Positions 1-7,645 of a DNA stretch of 39,306 nucleotides are shown here, in pieces. The stretch is from JAYKHL01 sp035284865 (GTDB lineage: Bacteria > Cyanobacteriota > Sericytochromatia > S15B-MN24 > JAQBPE01). The stretch is from the NCBI GenBank assembly GCA_035284865.1, contig JAYKHL010000007.1, positions 1 through 39,306 of the forward strand. The letters are read 5' to 3'. Numbering within the stretch: the stretch's first letter is position 1; each line of letters begins with the position of its first letter. Below the pieces are notes generated by a model. The model was not told where the DNA came from. It did not search any database and was given only the letters and a program-made list of their open reading frames with translations. A program made the position numbers and the translations under genes.

Positions 1-50
1 AACCCCAAGCCCCCCGGCCCTTTCGGCCGTCCCCATACGAGGCTCCTCCC

Positions 51-638
51 ATGTTGCAAGCCCTGCCCACCGCCGTTGCCCGCTCCTACACCGTGCGCCC
101 CGGCGACTCGCTCTGGTCCATCGCCGATCGGCAGCTCGGCAACCCCCTGCGCTGGCAGGCCCTCCAGGCCGGCAACCGGGGCCGCTACCCGAGCCTCTCG
201 CAGCACCCCGAGCACCTCCAGCCTGGCTGGCAGCTGGCCCTGCCCACCGCCGCGAAGCCGGCCCCCCGCACCTACACCGTGCGCCCGGGCGACACCCTCA
301 CGGACATCGCCGTCAAGCAGCTGGGCCGCTACGACGGCTGGACGGACCTGGTGAAGGCCAACGCCGGCCGCTACCCGACGCTGGCGACCCGGCCGCAGTT
401 CCTGATGCCCGGCTGGGTGCTGACGCTGCCCGCCCGCGAGGTCGCGCAGCCGGCCCCCAAGCCGCGCCGCTACACCGTGCAGCCCGGTGACACCCTCACG
501 GAGATCGCCGTGGAGCAGCTGGGTCGCTACAGCCGCTGGCGCGACATCGCCGCCGCCAACCAGGGCCGCTACCCGAGCCTGGCCAAGCAGCCCGGCACGC
601 TGATGCCCGGCTGGGTGCTGGACCTGCCCGTCCGCTGA
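51..638 (+). CDS. Triple LysM-domain protein
   Basis: A 195-residue protein made almost entirely of three LysM modules, at about residues 12-64, 74-126 and 141-193. Each opens with a Y-T-V-x-P-G-D-[ST]-L signature and ends with a P-G-W-x-L motif. LysM modules bind N-acetylglucosamine-containing glycans, chiefly peptidoglycan. The modules are joined by short Pro/Ala linkers, and modules 2 and 3 are nearly identical, which suggests recent internal duplication. The ATG is preceded by GAGG eight bases upstream. No signal peptide follows this Met. The frame stays open to the left edge of the window, so a longer N-terminus cannot be excluded. The protein is a wall-binding or scaffolding domain with no enzymatic part visible. 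Confidence 0.85.
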   Translation: MLQALPTAVARSYTVRPGDSLWSIADRQLGNPLRWQALQAGNRGRYPSLSQHPEHLQPGWQLALPTAAKPAPRTYTVRPGDTLTDIAVKQLGRYDGWTDLVKANAGRYPTLATRPQFLMPGWVLTLPAREVAQPAPKPRRYTVQPGDTLTEIAVEQLGRYSRWRDIAAANQGRYPSLAKQPGTLMPGWVLDLPVR

Positions 639-710
639 GCCTCCGCCCCGCGCCCCTGGCACAACCAGGCGGCGCGTGGCAGCATGGGGGCCTGGACGCT
701 GGAGGCCCCG

Positions 711-1664
711 ATGATTCACCACCCCTTCTTGAACGGCGATCGCATGCCCATGCTGGGGCTCGGGACGTGGAAGTCCGCCCCGGGCGAGGTGCGGACGGCG
801 GTCCGAGAGGCCTTGACCCTCGGCTACCGCCACCTGGACTGCGCCCCCATCTACGGCAACGAGGCCGAGGTCGGGCAGGCGCTCGCCGAGGCCATCGCCG
901 CCGGCACGGTGCGGCGAGAGGACGTGTGGCTCACCAGCAAGCTCTGGAACGACGCTCACGCCCCCGAGGCCGTCGAGCCGGCGCTCCGGAAGACCCTCGC
1001 GGACCTGCGCGTCGACCACCTCGACCTCTTCTTGATCCACTGGCCCGTCGTGTTCCGGCCGGGCGTCGTGTTCCCCGAGTCCGGCGCGGACTTCCTGCCG
1101 CTGGCGGCCTGCCCCCTCGCCGACACCTGGGCCGCGATGGAGGCCGTGCGGGATGCGGGGCTGTGTCGGCACATCGGCGTGAGCAACTTCAGCGTGGCCA
1201 AGCTGGAGGGGCTCCTCGCAGCGGGAGGCAGCTGCCCGGAGGTCAACCAGGTGGAGCTGCACCCCTACCTCCAGCAGCCGGCCCTCGTGGCCTGGGGCCA
1301 GGCCCACGGCGTGCACCTCACGGCCTACTCGCCGCTCGGCTCGCCGGATCGGCCGGGGCGCCTGCAGGGCGCAGGGGCCCCCGTGCTGCTGGAGGACCCC
1401 GTGGTGTGTGGCCTCGCGGAGCAGCACGGCGCGACGCCCGCCCAGGTGCTGCTGGCCTGGAGCCTGCACCGGGGCGTCTCCGCGATCCCGAAGTCGGTGA
1501 CCCCGGCCCGGCTGGCCCAGAACCTGGCGGCCGCCGCGCTGCACCTGACGCCCGGGGACATGGCGGCCCTGGCTGGCCTCGACCGGCAGGCCCGGCACAT
1601 CAACGGGGACCTGTGGACGCCCCCCGGCAGCCCATACACGCTGGCCGGCCTCTGGGACGAGTAA
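711..1664 (+). CDS. Aldo/keto reductase
   Basis: A 317-residue NADPH-dependent aldo/keto reductase of the (beta/alpha)8 barrel family, cytosolic, reducing aldehydes or ketones to alcohols. The catalytic tetrad is visible as D43, Y48, K77 and H110 (in L-I-H-W). The N-terminal G-L-G-T-W and the later G-V-S-N-F and I-P-K-S cofactor motifs are also present. An upstream in-frame ATG exists at 684, but the ATG at 711 has a GGAGG five bases before it and begins at the family's usual point, so 711 is chosen. Length is normal for the family. The substrate cannot be inferred, and the neighbours give no pathway. Confidence 0.93.
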   Translation: MIHHPFLNGDRMPMLGLGTWKSAPGEVRTAVREALTLGYRHLDCAPIYGNEAEVGQALAEAIAAGTVRREDVWLTSKLWNDAHAPEAVEPALRKTLADLRVDHLDLFLIHWPVVFRPGVVFPESGADFLPLAACPLADTWAAMEAVRDAGLCRHIGVSNFSVAKLEGLLAAGGSCPEVNQVELHPYLQQPALVAWGQAHGVHLTAYSPLGSPDRPGRLQGAGAPVLLEDPVVCGLAEQHGATPAQVLLAWSLHRGVSAIPKSVTPARLAQNLAAAALHLTPGDMAALAGLDRQARHINGDLWTPPGSPYTLAGLWDE

Positions 1665-1713
1665 GGGCACGCCGTCCGGCCCAGGCCCGCGGTGCCTGGG
1701 GGCCGGCGGGCGG

Positions 1714-2961
1714 TCACCCCGAGGCCAGCCGGGGCAGCCGCAGCCAGAAGGTGGCGCCCTCGCCTGGCCTGGAGTTCACGCCGAGGCGCCCGCCGTGGGC
1801 CTCCACGAGCGTCCTGCAGACGTAAAGCCCGAGGCCGAGCCCCTTGCCCTGTCGCAGGCCGCCCTCGAGCTGGGTGAAGCGCTCGAACATCCGGGCCTGC
1901 CGCGCCAGCGTGATGCCCTCCCCGGCATCCGTCACCTCGCAGCACACCTCGTCGGCCTCGCCCCACAACGTCAGGCGCACCACGCTCCCGCGCGGCGAGA
2001 ACTTCAAGGCGTTGTGCACCAGGTGGCCCAGCACCTGGCGCAGCCGGCGGTGGTCCGCCTCGACAAGCAGCGCGTCCGCCCCCGCCGGGGGCGCCAGCCT
2101 CACGCCGCACTCCCCCGCCTGGTGCGCGAAGCCGGCGAGGACCTCCGCCACGAGGTGCCGCAGCGCGATCGGCTGGCGGTCGAGGCGGAAGGTGCCCGCC
2201 TCCATGCGCGTGAAGTCGATGAGGTCGTCGAGCAGCACCTCGAGCCGCCGGGCCGCACCCTGGATCTCGGAGACCTGCCAGGAGCCGACGGCATCGAGGG
2301 ACGCCCCGATGCCGTCCTCCAGCAGCTCGGCGCAGCCCACGATGGTCGCGAGCGGGGTGCGCAGCTCGTGCGTGACCGCATCGACGAACTGGCCATGGAG
2401 CCGCTCGAGGGCCTGCCGCCCGCGCAGCTCCGCCCGGCGCTCCCGCTGCGCGGCCCGGCGCAGCTGGAGGTCGCGCCACGGCGTCACGTCCTCGGAGTGG
2501 ATCACGACGCCGCCGATCACCCCTTCGCGCTCCCACCACGGGGACACGGTCCAGTTGAGGTACAGCACCCGGCCGTCTGCCCGTCGGAACGGCTCCTCCT
2601 CCCGCCGGACGGTGCGCCCCCCCAGGGCCGTGTGGCAGCCCGCCCCCCAGCCGGGCCGGTTGTGGGGGAGGCCCGTGAGGTGCGAGCACCCCTCGAGGAC
2701 CTCGTCCTCCAGGCCATAGTCCTGGCGCCAGCGATCGCTGACGGCCAGGTACCGCAGCGTCCGGTCGAACGCCGCAGCCGCCGTGGGCAGGTCGCGCAAG
2801 ACGGGGACCAGCCTGCAGCCCGCCAGGCCGGGGGGCTCCGGCTGGCCTCCAGGCGCCCCGGCGGCAGCGTGCGCCTCGGCGCCCGCGGCGCACGGGCCCT
2901 GGCGCGAGGGGGCGTGGTGGTACACGCGCGCGGTCAAGTTGTGGTTTTGGTCAAATTTCAA
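1714..2961 (-). CDS. PAS-domain sensor histidine kinase
   Basis: A soluble two-component sensor kinase of 415 residues in this model. A PAS fold covers about residues 52-165 and is followed by a short coiled linker. The HisKA dimerisation/phosphoacceptor domain has the H-box T-H-E-L-R-T-P with H198. The HATPase_c domain shows the N-box (H-N-A-L-K-F), a G1 box (D-A-G-E-G-I) and a G2 box (G-K-G-L-G-L-G). No membrane segment or signal peptide is seen, so the signal is probably sensed in the cytosol through PAS. No response regulator lies nearby, making it an orphan kinase. The start is uncertain: TTG at 2961 lies in an AT-rich stretch with atypical codons, and GTG at 2925 is an alternative. A TAAAAT at 2992-2997 could be its -10 box. 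Confidence 0.88.
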   Translation of the reverse strand: MKFDQNHNLTARVYHHAPSRQGPCAAGAEAHAAAGAPGGQPEPPGLAGCRLVPVLRDLPTAAAAFDRTLRYLAVSDRWRQDYGLEDEVLEGCSHLTGLPHNRPGWGAGCHTALGGRTVRREEEPFRRADGRVLYLNWTVSPWWEREGVIGGVVIHSEDVTPWRDLQLRRAAQRERRAELRGRQALERLHGQFVDAVTHELRTPLATIVGCAELLEDGIGASLDAVGSWQVSEIQGAARRLEVLLDDLIDFTRMEAGTFRLDRQPIALRHLVAEVLAGFAHQAGECGVRLAPPAGADALLVEADHRRLRQVLGHLVHNALKFSPRGSVVRLTLWGEADEVCCEVTDAGEGITLARQARMFERFTQLEGGLRQGKGLGLGLYVCRTLVEAHGGRLGVNSRPGEGATFWLRLPRLASG

Positions 2962-3048
2962 CCAGACATCCAGACGGACCCACCTGGTTTTATTTTAGAC
3001 CTCAGCCATACAAAATTCCACCCCTGTGGCCAGGCGGGGCCTCGGCCC

Positions 3049-3858
3049 TCAACGCCGGGCCTCGGCCCAGATCGGGCCGTACCAGGCCGTGGCGCGCCCC
3101 TGCGTCTGGTCGGTGTCCGTGAGCAGCACCACGGCCGTGACGGGCCCTGGCGGGGCCTGCCGGAAGAAGGCCCGGTAGTCGGCGTCGAGGTCCCGACGCT
3201 CCGTCTGCCAGGCCCCGGCCCCCGGCGCCCCGCTGCGCAGGGTGAACACCCCGACCCGGCCCGTGAACGGCGAGGGACCCATCGCCCCGACGCGGCGCGT
3301 GCGCCCCCAGACGTAGCCGAGGCCCGTGGCCGAGAGCAGGTCGGCCCGGGTGCGCAGGCCCCACAGGAAGTAGACGCGGGCCGCGCAGTCGTCGCGGCTG
3401 CGGTCCGACTCGTCGCTGCCGCGCATGGGGGCCGCGATCCGCCAGCGCCAGGAAACCACGGGCTCCCGGGCCACCTCGAGCGTCACGTGGCGCAGCAGCA
3501 TGGAGGCCGCGGCCTGGCTGTCCACCCGCACCACCGGGCCCTCGGGGGTGTCGAGGCGGGTGTAGACGTTCCGGGCCTCCCACGGGAGGTGCGTGGTGTG
3601 CTCCCAGCCGGCCCAGGCCGCGCCAGACAGGTCGGCAAGCAGCCGGGGGCCCCCGGCCGGGCCTGGCCGCTCCGCTGGTAGGCCCCGCGCGGCAGGCAGC
3701 GACGAGGCCAGCGCCGCAGGCGCCAGCACCCCGCCCCCGGCCAGCCCCACCAGGGCCAGGCGCCACCAGGCCGCCGGCAGGCCCCTCGCGCCACCTCGCG
3801 CCTCGGCGGCCTGCAGGAGCCCGGCCCTTCGCAACGACGACAGCCATTGTCGCGTCAT
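3049..3858 (-). CDS. DUF3047 domain protein, probably exported
   Basis: A 269-residue protein matching the DUF3047 family pattern: a W-R-W motif in the middle, a conserved D-D-C-A-A-R-V-Y-F segment, and a C-terminal T-D-T-D-Q-T with W-Y-G-P-I. The family has no established biochemical function. A hydrophobic segment (about residues 33-50) ending in A-L-A suggests a signal peptide with an unusually long n-region, so export to the periplasm is likely. The ATG has GGAGG eight bases upstream. The gene is downstream of the thioesterase and WD40 genes on the same strand, with an 84-bp gap, and may or may not be co-transcribed with them. Confidence 0.8.
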   Translation of the reverse strand: MTRQWLSSLRRAGLLQAAEARGGARGLPAAWWRLALVGLAGGGVLAPAALASSLPAARGLPAERPGPAGGPRLLADLSGAAWAGWEHTTHLPWEARNVYTRLDTPEGPVVRVDSQAAASMLLRHVTLEVAREPVVSWRWRIAAPMRGSDESDRSRDDCAARVYFLWGLRTRADLLSATGLGYVWGRTRRVGAMGPSPFTGRVGVFTLRSGAPGAGAWQTERRDLDADYRAFFRQAPPGPVTAVVLLTDTDQTQGRATAWYGPIWAEARR

Positions 3859-3942
3859 GCGGGCATCCTCCGCTCTTGGTGCTATTGTTCCCCGGCGCCA
3901 GGGGCCGCCACCGCGCTTGAGGAAAGCTTAACCACCGCGCGA

Positions 3943-4503
3943 TCAGGGGCCCTCGGGCGGCTGCTCGGCGGGGGGCACCGGCGCGACGCCCCCCCCGAGC
4001 AGCCAGCGGGTGGCACGCGCGAGCCAGGCCACCGGGCGTCTCTCCCCAGCGGCGCGGCGCCGCACATGCAGCGTCACGGTGGCCCGGGCGTGGGGCACGC
4101 CCCCGCCGTCGACCAGGGTCACCTCGTAGGTCCGCTCGGCCTCCCCTGCGGCCGCGGCCAGCGCCCGCACGGCCTCGACCTCGGCGTCATCGAGGCGGAA
4201 GTGCGCCCACAGGTCGCCCCGCCCTGGCCGGAGGAAGCGGACGCTCGCCCCCTTCACCCAGACCTCGTGCTCCTCCCCGAGGCGGTGGATGAGCATGATG
4301 GCGTGGATGGGGTCCACGGCCCCGTAGATGCTGCCCCCGAAGATCGTGCCGTGGTAGTTGCAGGTGCGCCACGACAGCGGCAGCCGGACGTGCACCTCGG
4401 AGAAGTCGGCCGCGAGGTGCACGATCCGCCCGCCGGTGCCGCGGTAGGCGGGAAAGACGTTGAACAGCCAGCGCAGCAGCCGGGTGCGGAGCGACTCGGG
4501 GAT
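3943..4503 (-). CDS. DUF4442 hotdog-fold thioesterase-like protein, non-canonical start
   Basis: About 186 residues resembling the DUF4442 (YiiD C-terminal-like) hotdog family of acyl-CoA thioesterase-like proteins. The conserved core is an N-Y-H-G-T-I-F-G-G-S segment followed by D-P and L-G, then a V-K-G-A-S-V-R-F-L-R-P-G strand. No ATG, GTG or TTG lies in frame between the upstream WD40 stop (4575) and the conserved core. A perfect Shine-Dalgarno GGAGG (4512-4516) is followed by eight C and then an in-frame ATC (4501-4503). I model ATC as the start; a single base error (ATG) or a CTG overlapping the WD40 stop are the alternatives. It lies 71 bp behind the WD40 gene on the same strand. Confidence 0.72.
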   Translation of the reverse strand: MPESLRTRLLRWLFNVFPAYRGTGGRIVHLAADFSEVHVRLPLSWRTCNYHGTIFGGSIYGAVDPIHAIMLIHRLGEEHEVWVKGASVRFLRPGRGDLWAHFRLDDAEVEAVRALAAAAGEAERTYEVTLVDGGGVPHARATVTLHVRRRAAGERRPVAWLARATRWLLGGGVAPVPPAEQPPEGP

Positions 4504-4574
4504 GGGGGGGGCCTCCTGGCCCCAGGATACCGTGGCCAGGGGCTCGGGCTCAGCGCGGCGCCGAGGCCGCGGGA

Positions 4575-5597
4575 TCAGCGCCCGCGGACGAGGGCGTCGA
4601 CGTCCCAGAGGCGCAGGGTGGCGTCGGCGCCCGCCGTGACGAGGCGGCGGCGCCTGGGGTGAAAGGCCAGCGCCGTGACGGCGCCAGCATGGCCCTTGCG
4701 CACGCCGAGGGGCGTGCGGGTGCCGACCGACCACAGCCGCAGGCCACCGTCCTGCCCGCCAGCCGCCAGCCAGTCCCCGTCCGGGCTGAAGGCCAGGCTC
4801 GCCCGTCCGCCTCGCGGGCCGGCAAGCTTGGCGTAGGCCTGGGCCGTGTCGACATCCCACAGCCGGATCATGCCGTCCCCGGCCGCCGACGCCAGGGTGC
4901 GGCCGTCGGGCGAGAAGGCGAGGCCCTGCACGGAGTCCGGCTGCGGCGCGAGGCGCCGGAGCAGCGCCCCGTCCGCCACGTCGAAGATCGCCACGCCCCC
5001 CCGCCAGTCGCCGATGGCCGCCAGCTTGCCATCGCGGCTGAGCGCCAGGCTGCCCACGTCGTCCCGCCCGGACGCCAGGGTCCGACGCGGCTCGGCATCC
5101 CGGCCATCGCGCAGCTGGACCACCCCGTCCTCCCCGACCACCACGAGCGTGGCGCCATCCGGCGTGTAGGCCAGGTGCCGCGCCCCCCCGTTGGGCCGGT
5201 TCACGGGCGTGAGCACGCGGCCCTCCGAGAGGCCCCAGATGCGCAGCCGGCCGTCGGCGCTGCCCGTCGCCAGGCGCTCGCCGTCGCCGCTGAAGGCCAG
5301 GCAGAACACAGGCCCCATCCGATCTTCGAGCTCCCGGATCACCTCGCCCGAGGTGGCATCGCGCAGCAGCACCACGCCGTCCACCCCCGCGCTGGCGAGG
5401 TAGCGACCGTCCGCGCTGAAGGCCACGGCCTGGACGGCCTTGCGGTGGCCCCGCAGCACGTCGGAGGAGGCTGCCCGGGCCACCGCAGCGCCAACCTCGA
5501 CCGGCCCACGGACCCCGGCGGGGGGATGCCCACAGCCCGCCACGGCGGCGAGGGCAAGCAGGGAGACGGTGGACACGAGAAGCGGGACACGGACCAT
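4575..5597 (-). CDS. WD40-repeat lipoprotein (seven-bladed propeller)
   Basis: A 340-residue lipoprotein. The signal peptide ends in V-A-G-C with the lipidated Cys at about residue 22, followed by a beta-propeller. Repeats end in L-R-D, I-W, L-R-D, I-F-D, L-W-D, L-W-S and L-W-D, and carry the S-x-D-G-x-x-L-A-S turns typical of WD40; seven blades can be counted from about residue 48 to the end. Propellers of this kind are protein-interaction platforms, here presumably anchored to a membrane on the periplasmic side. The ATG is preceded by AGGAGG. An AT-rich island at about 5680-5715 separates it from the divergent gene and probably holds the promoter. Confidence 0.85.
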   Translation of the reverse strand: MVRVPLLVSTVSLLALAAVAGCGHPPAGVRGPVEVGAAVARAASSDVLRGHRKAVQAVAFSADGRYLASAGVDGVVLLRDATSGEVIRELEDRMGPVFCLAFSGDGERLATGSADGRLRIWGLSEGRVLTPVNRPNGGARHLAYTPDGATLVVVGEDGVVQLRDGRDAEPRRTLASGRDDVGSLALSRDGKLAAIGDWRGGVAIFDVADGALLRRLAPQPDSVQGLAFSPDGRTLASAAGDGMIRLWDVDTAQAYAKLAGPRGGRASLAFSPDGDWLAAGGQDGGLRLWSVGTRTPLGVRKGHAGAVTALAFHPRRRRLVTAGADATLRLWDVDALVRGR

Positions 5598-5680
5598 GGG
5601 GAAGCAACCTCCTGGGCAAGGCCTGGGCCTATCTGGTTATCCCATCCGGCGGAGGCGCGGACGCGGAGCAGGCGCGCACC

Positions 5681-5713
5681 AAAGGTTATTAAAAGGTTAA
5701 AAAAAGGAAGAAT
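5681..5713. repeat. Three 11-bp phased direct repeats
   Basis: Three consecutive 11-bp units begin AAAGGTTA, AAAGGTTA and AAAGGAAG at 5681, 5692 and 5703. They lie in the AT-rich island between the divergent WD40 lipoprotein and membrane-protein genes. A spacing of 11 bp is one helical turn, which is typical of head-to-tail operator sites. This is a possible regulator-binding site; the third unit is degenerate and also supplies a Shine-Dalgarno-like GGAAG. Confidence 0.4.
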
Positions 5714-5719
5714 TTTGGC

Positions 5720-5749
5720 ATGGTCAGCCGACGCGCCGTCCGCGGGTAA
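5720..5749 (+). other. Possible nine-residue leader peptide
   Basis: ATG at 5720 is preceded nine bases upstream by AAGGAAG and opens a nine-codon frame ending TAA at 5747-5749. The next gene starts nine bases after this stop and has no Shine-Dalgarno of its own. A 5-bp hairpin (5740-5744 with 5752-5756) spans the leader stop. Translational coupling is possible, but the frame is so short that chance is a real alternative. Confidence 0.25.
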
Positions 5750-5758
5750 AACGCGGTC

Positions 5759-6523
5759 ATGAGCCTTGCGTCCATCCCTGCCCTGCACCTCGTTGGCACG
5801 CCGGCGGTGGCCAGCGCCAAGGTGGCCCACCACTTCGCCTGCCACCGCGAGGCCCGGGCGGAGGTGCTGGCGCGCGCGCTGCGCCGAGGGCGGCGGTGGA
5901 TGATGGGCGGCGCCGCGGCGGGCGTGGTGGGCCCGGCCCTGGCCTGGCTGGTCGAGGCCGAGCTCGGGTGGGCCGTGGGCGGGTTCGGCGTGCTCGCGCT
6001 GATCGTCGGGGGCATCAACAACCTCGAGACGAGGAACCAGGCAGCCAAGACGCCGGAGGCCCGCCCTGCCGGCCAGGCGCTGCTGCAGCGGCTCCTGGGC
6101 GAGTTTGCCCCCCAGGCCAGGCTGCACCTCCACGTGGACGCGCGGAGCGCCGCCGAGGCCACCGACCCGGAGCGCACCGCCCGCAGCCCCCACAGCGGCT
6201 ACACCAAAAGCTACCACCGGCACCCCTGGCTCACGCTCAAGGGGTGGCTGGCGGATGGCTGCCTGCTGGGGTTGACCTTCACCCACCTCCAGAAGGTCCG
6301 GCTGGGGCACCCGATGCGCGACCAGACCCAGGTCCAGGGGCGGCTGCGGCTCCCGGCAGGGAGCCAGCCAGGGGCGCTCCCCACCGGGCTCGAGAAGCTG
6401 CACGTGGCCGCCGTCCCGGGCCAGCCGGAGGTGCTGTTCTGGGGCGTGCTGGGCACGGAGGTGGACGTGCTGCCGGACCTGCGGCGCCTGCTGCAGGCCG
6501 TCCGCACCGGGCCAGCGTCCTGA
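5759..6523 (+). CDS. Hypothetical membrane protein
   Basis: A 254-residue protein I do not recognise. Two adjacent hydrophobic helices (about residues 47-67 and 70-88) follow a basic N-terminal segment rich in R and H. The C-terminal two thirds look soluble and contain a His/Tyr-rich patch around residues 142-160. The protein probably sits in the inner membrane as a helical hairpin with a cytosolic domain. It lies 15 bp upstream of the radical SAM gene and is likely co-transcribed with it. No Shine-Dalgarno precedes the ATG; a short leader frame and a small hairpin lie immediately upstream. Confidence 0.7.
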   Translation: MSLASIPALHLVGTPAVASAKVAHHFACHREARAEVLARALRRGRRWMMGGAAAGVVGPALAWLVEAELGWAVGGFGVLALIVGGINNLETRNQAAKTPEARPAGQALLQRLLGEFAPQARLHLHVDARSAAEATDPERTARSPHSGYTKSYHRHPWLTLKGWLADGCLLGLTFTHLQKVRLGHPMRDQTQVQGRLRLPAGSQPGALPTGLEKLHVAAVPGQPEVLFWGVLGTEVDVLPDLRRLLQAVRTGPAS

Positions 6524-6538
6524 CCTGAGGGCCCTGCG

Positions 6539-7645
6539 ATGTACGCCCTCGAGACCCTCGACGAGGCCGCCCTGGCCGGGGCCGTGGCGACCCACGCGGC
6601 CCACGTGCCGCTGCGCGTGAAGATCAAGCTGATCTGGGCCTGCAACCTCAAGTGCCCGTTCTGCAGCCAGTGGCGCGCCCTCGGCCAGCCCCCACCCAGG
6701 CCCGGCAGGCTGGACGACGCACGCCTGACGGCGCTGCTGGACGACCTGACAGAGCTGGGCTGCCGGCGCGTCCACCTGTCGGGAGGCGAGCCGCTGCTGA
6801 AACCCGACCTGGCCCGCTGGGTGGGGGAGGTGGTGCGGCGCGGGATGGTCTGCTCGATGACCAGCAACGGCACGCTCTGGACCCCGGAGCGGGCCGAACC
6901 CCTGGTCGCCGCGGGCCTGTCGACCGTGACCTTCTCGGTGGACTCCCACCTACCGGCGGTGCACGACCGGATGCGGGGACAGCCCCTGTGGCACGCCACC
7001 GTCGCGGGCATCCGCACGGCCCGGCAGACGGCCCGCCAGCTGGGCCGCCGCCTCAAGATCCGCTCCAACACGGTGGTGTCGCGGCTGAACTACCGGGCGC
7101 TCGCCGACCTGCCCGACGTCCTGCACGGGCTGGGGGTGCGGCGCATGGCCCTGCTGCCGGTGGACGACGTCCGGACCCACGGCACGGCGCCGATGCGGCT
7201 GGAGGAGCCCGAGATCGCCGAGTGGAACGCGGAGGTGGCGCCCCGCCTGGCCGAGCGCGCCCTGGCCCTCGGCCTGATGCGGGAGGCCGCCGAGGCCTAC
7301 CCCTTCGGGCTGGCGGCCGACGCGATCGCGCGGGCAGCCCGCGGCGAGCATGCCCGCGGCTTCTACGAGGCCAACCGCTGCTTCGCGCCCTGGCTCCACG
7401 CCGTCGTGGCCGCGGACGGCAAGGTGTACGGCTGCTGCCAGATGAAGGGAGAGGGGTGGGCCCTCGGGGACCTCACGGAGACCAGCTTCCGGGCCATCTG
7501 GACGGGCGAGGCCTACACGGGCTTCCGGCGGGCGCTGGCGGCCACCCGGCCGCCGGTCTGCCACCGCTGCGACGACTTCCTGCCGGAGAACGCCGCGCTG
7601 GAGGCGCGGCTGCGCACCCTCAGCGCAGCAGGTCCGCCACCGTGA
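6539..7645 (+). CDS. Radical SAM protein with SPASM/twitch-type C-terminus
   Basis: A 368-residue radical S-adenosylmethionine enzyme. The CxxxCxxC motif that binds the catalytic [4Fe-4S] cluster is C35, C39 and C42, followed by the S-G-G-E-P SAM-binding motif near residue 82. The C-terminal region has C281, C299/C300, C341 and C344, matching a SPASM or twitch auxiliary cluster. Members of this group modify peptides or sugars or act in cofactor maturation; the substrate here is unknown. GAGG lies eight bases before the ATG. The neighbouring glycosyltransferases suggest a role in glycan or glycoconjugate synthesis, which is inference. The 3' end overlaps the convergent glycosyltransferase by 26 bp. 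Confidence 0.9.
   Translation: MYALETLDEAALAGAVATHAAHVPLRVKIKLIWACNLKCPFCSQWRALGQPPPRPGRLDDARLTALLDDLTELGCRRVHLSGGEPLLKPDLARWVGEVVRRGMVCSMTSNGTLWTPERAEPLVAAGLSTVTFSVDSHLPAVHDRMRGQPLWHATVAGIRTARQTARQLGRRLKIRSNTVVSRLNYRALADLPDVLHGLGVRRMALLPVDDVRTHGTAPMRLEEPEIAEWNAEVAPRLAERALALGLMREAAEAYPFGLAADAIARAARGEHARGFYEANRCFAPWLHAVVAADGKVYGCCQMKGEGWALGDLTETSFRAIWTGEAYTGFRRALAATRPPVCHRCDDFLPENAALEARLRTLSAAGPPP

Noticed and set aside
1..50. Hairpin CGGCC/GGCCG at about 15-29 as a terminator of a gene to the left
   Set aside because: Only 5 bp, no T-tract, and the upstream gene is outside the window, so it cannot be judged.
684..710. Aldo/keto reductase start at ATG 684
   Set aside because: The ATG at 711 has a well-placed GGAGG and begins at the point usual for the family.
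3943..5619. One 558-codon minus-strand frame covering the WD40 gene and the thioesterase-like gene
   Set aside because: Only its last 186 codons look like protein; the rest runs out of frame through the WD40 propeller. It was useful only to show that the thioesterase frame has no stop upstream, not as a fusion gene.
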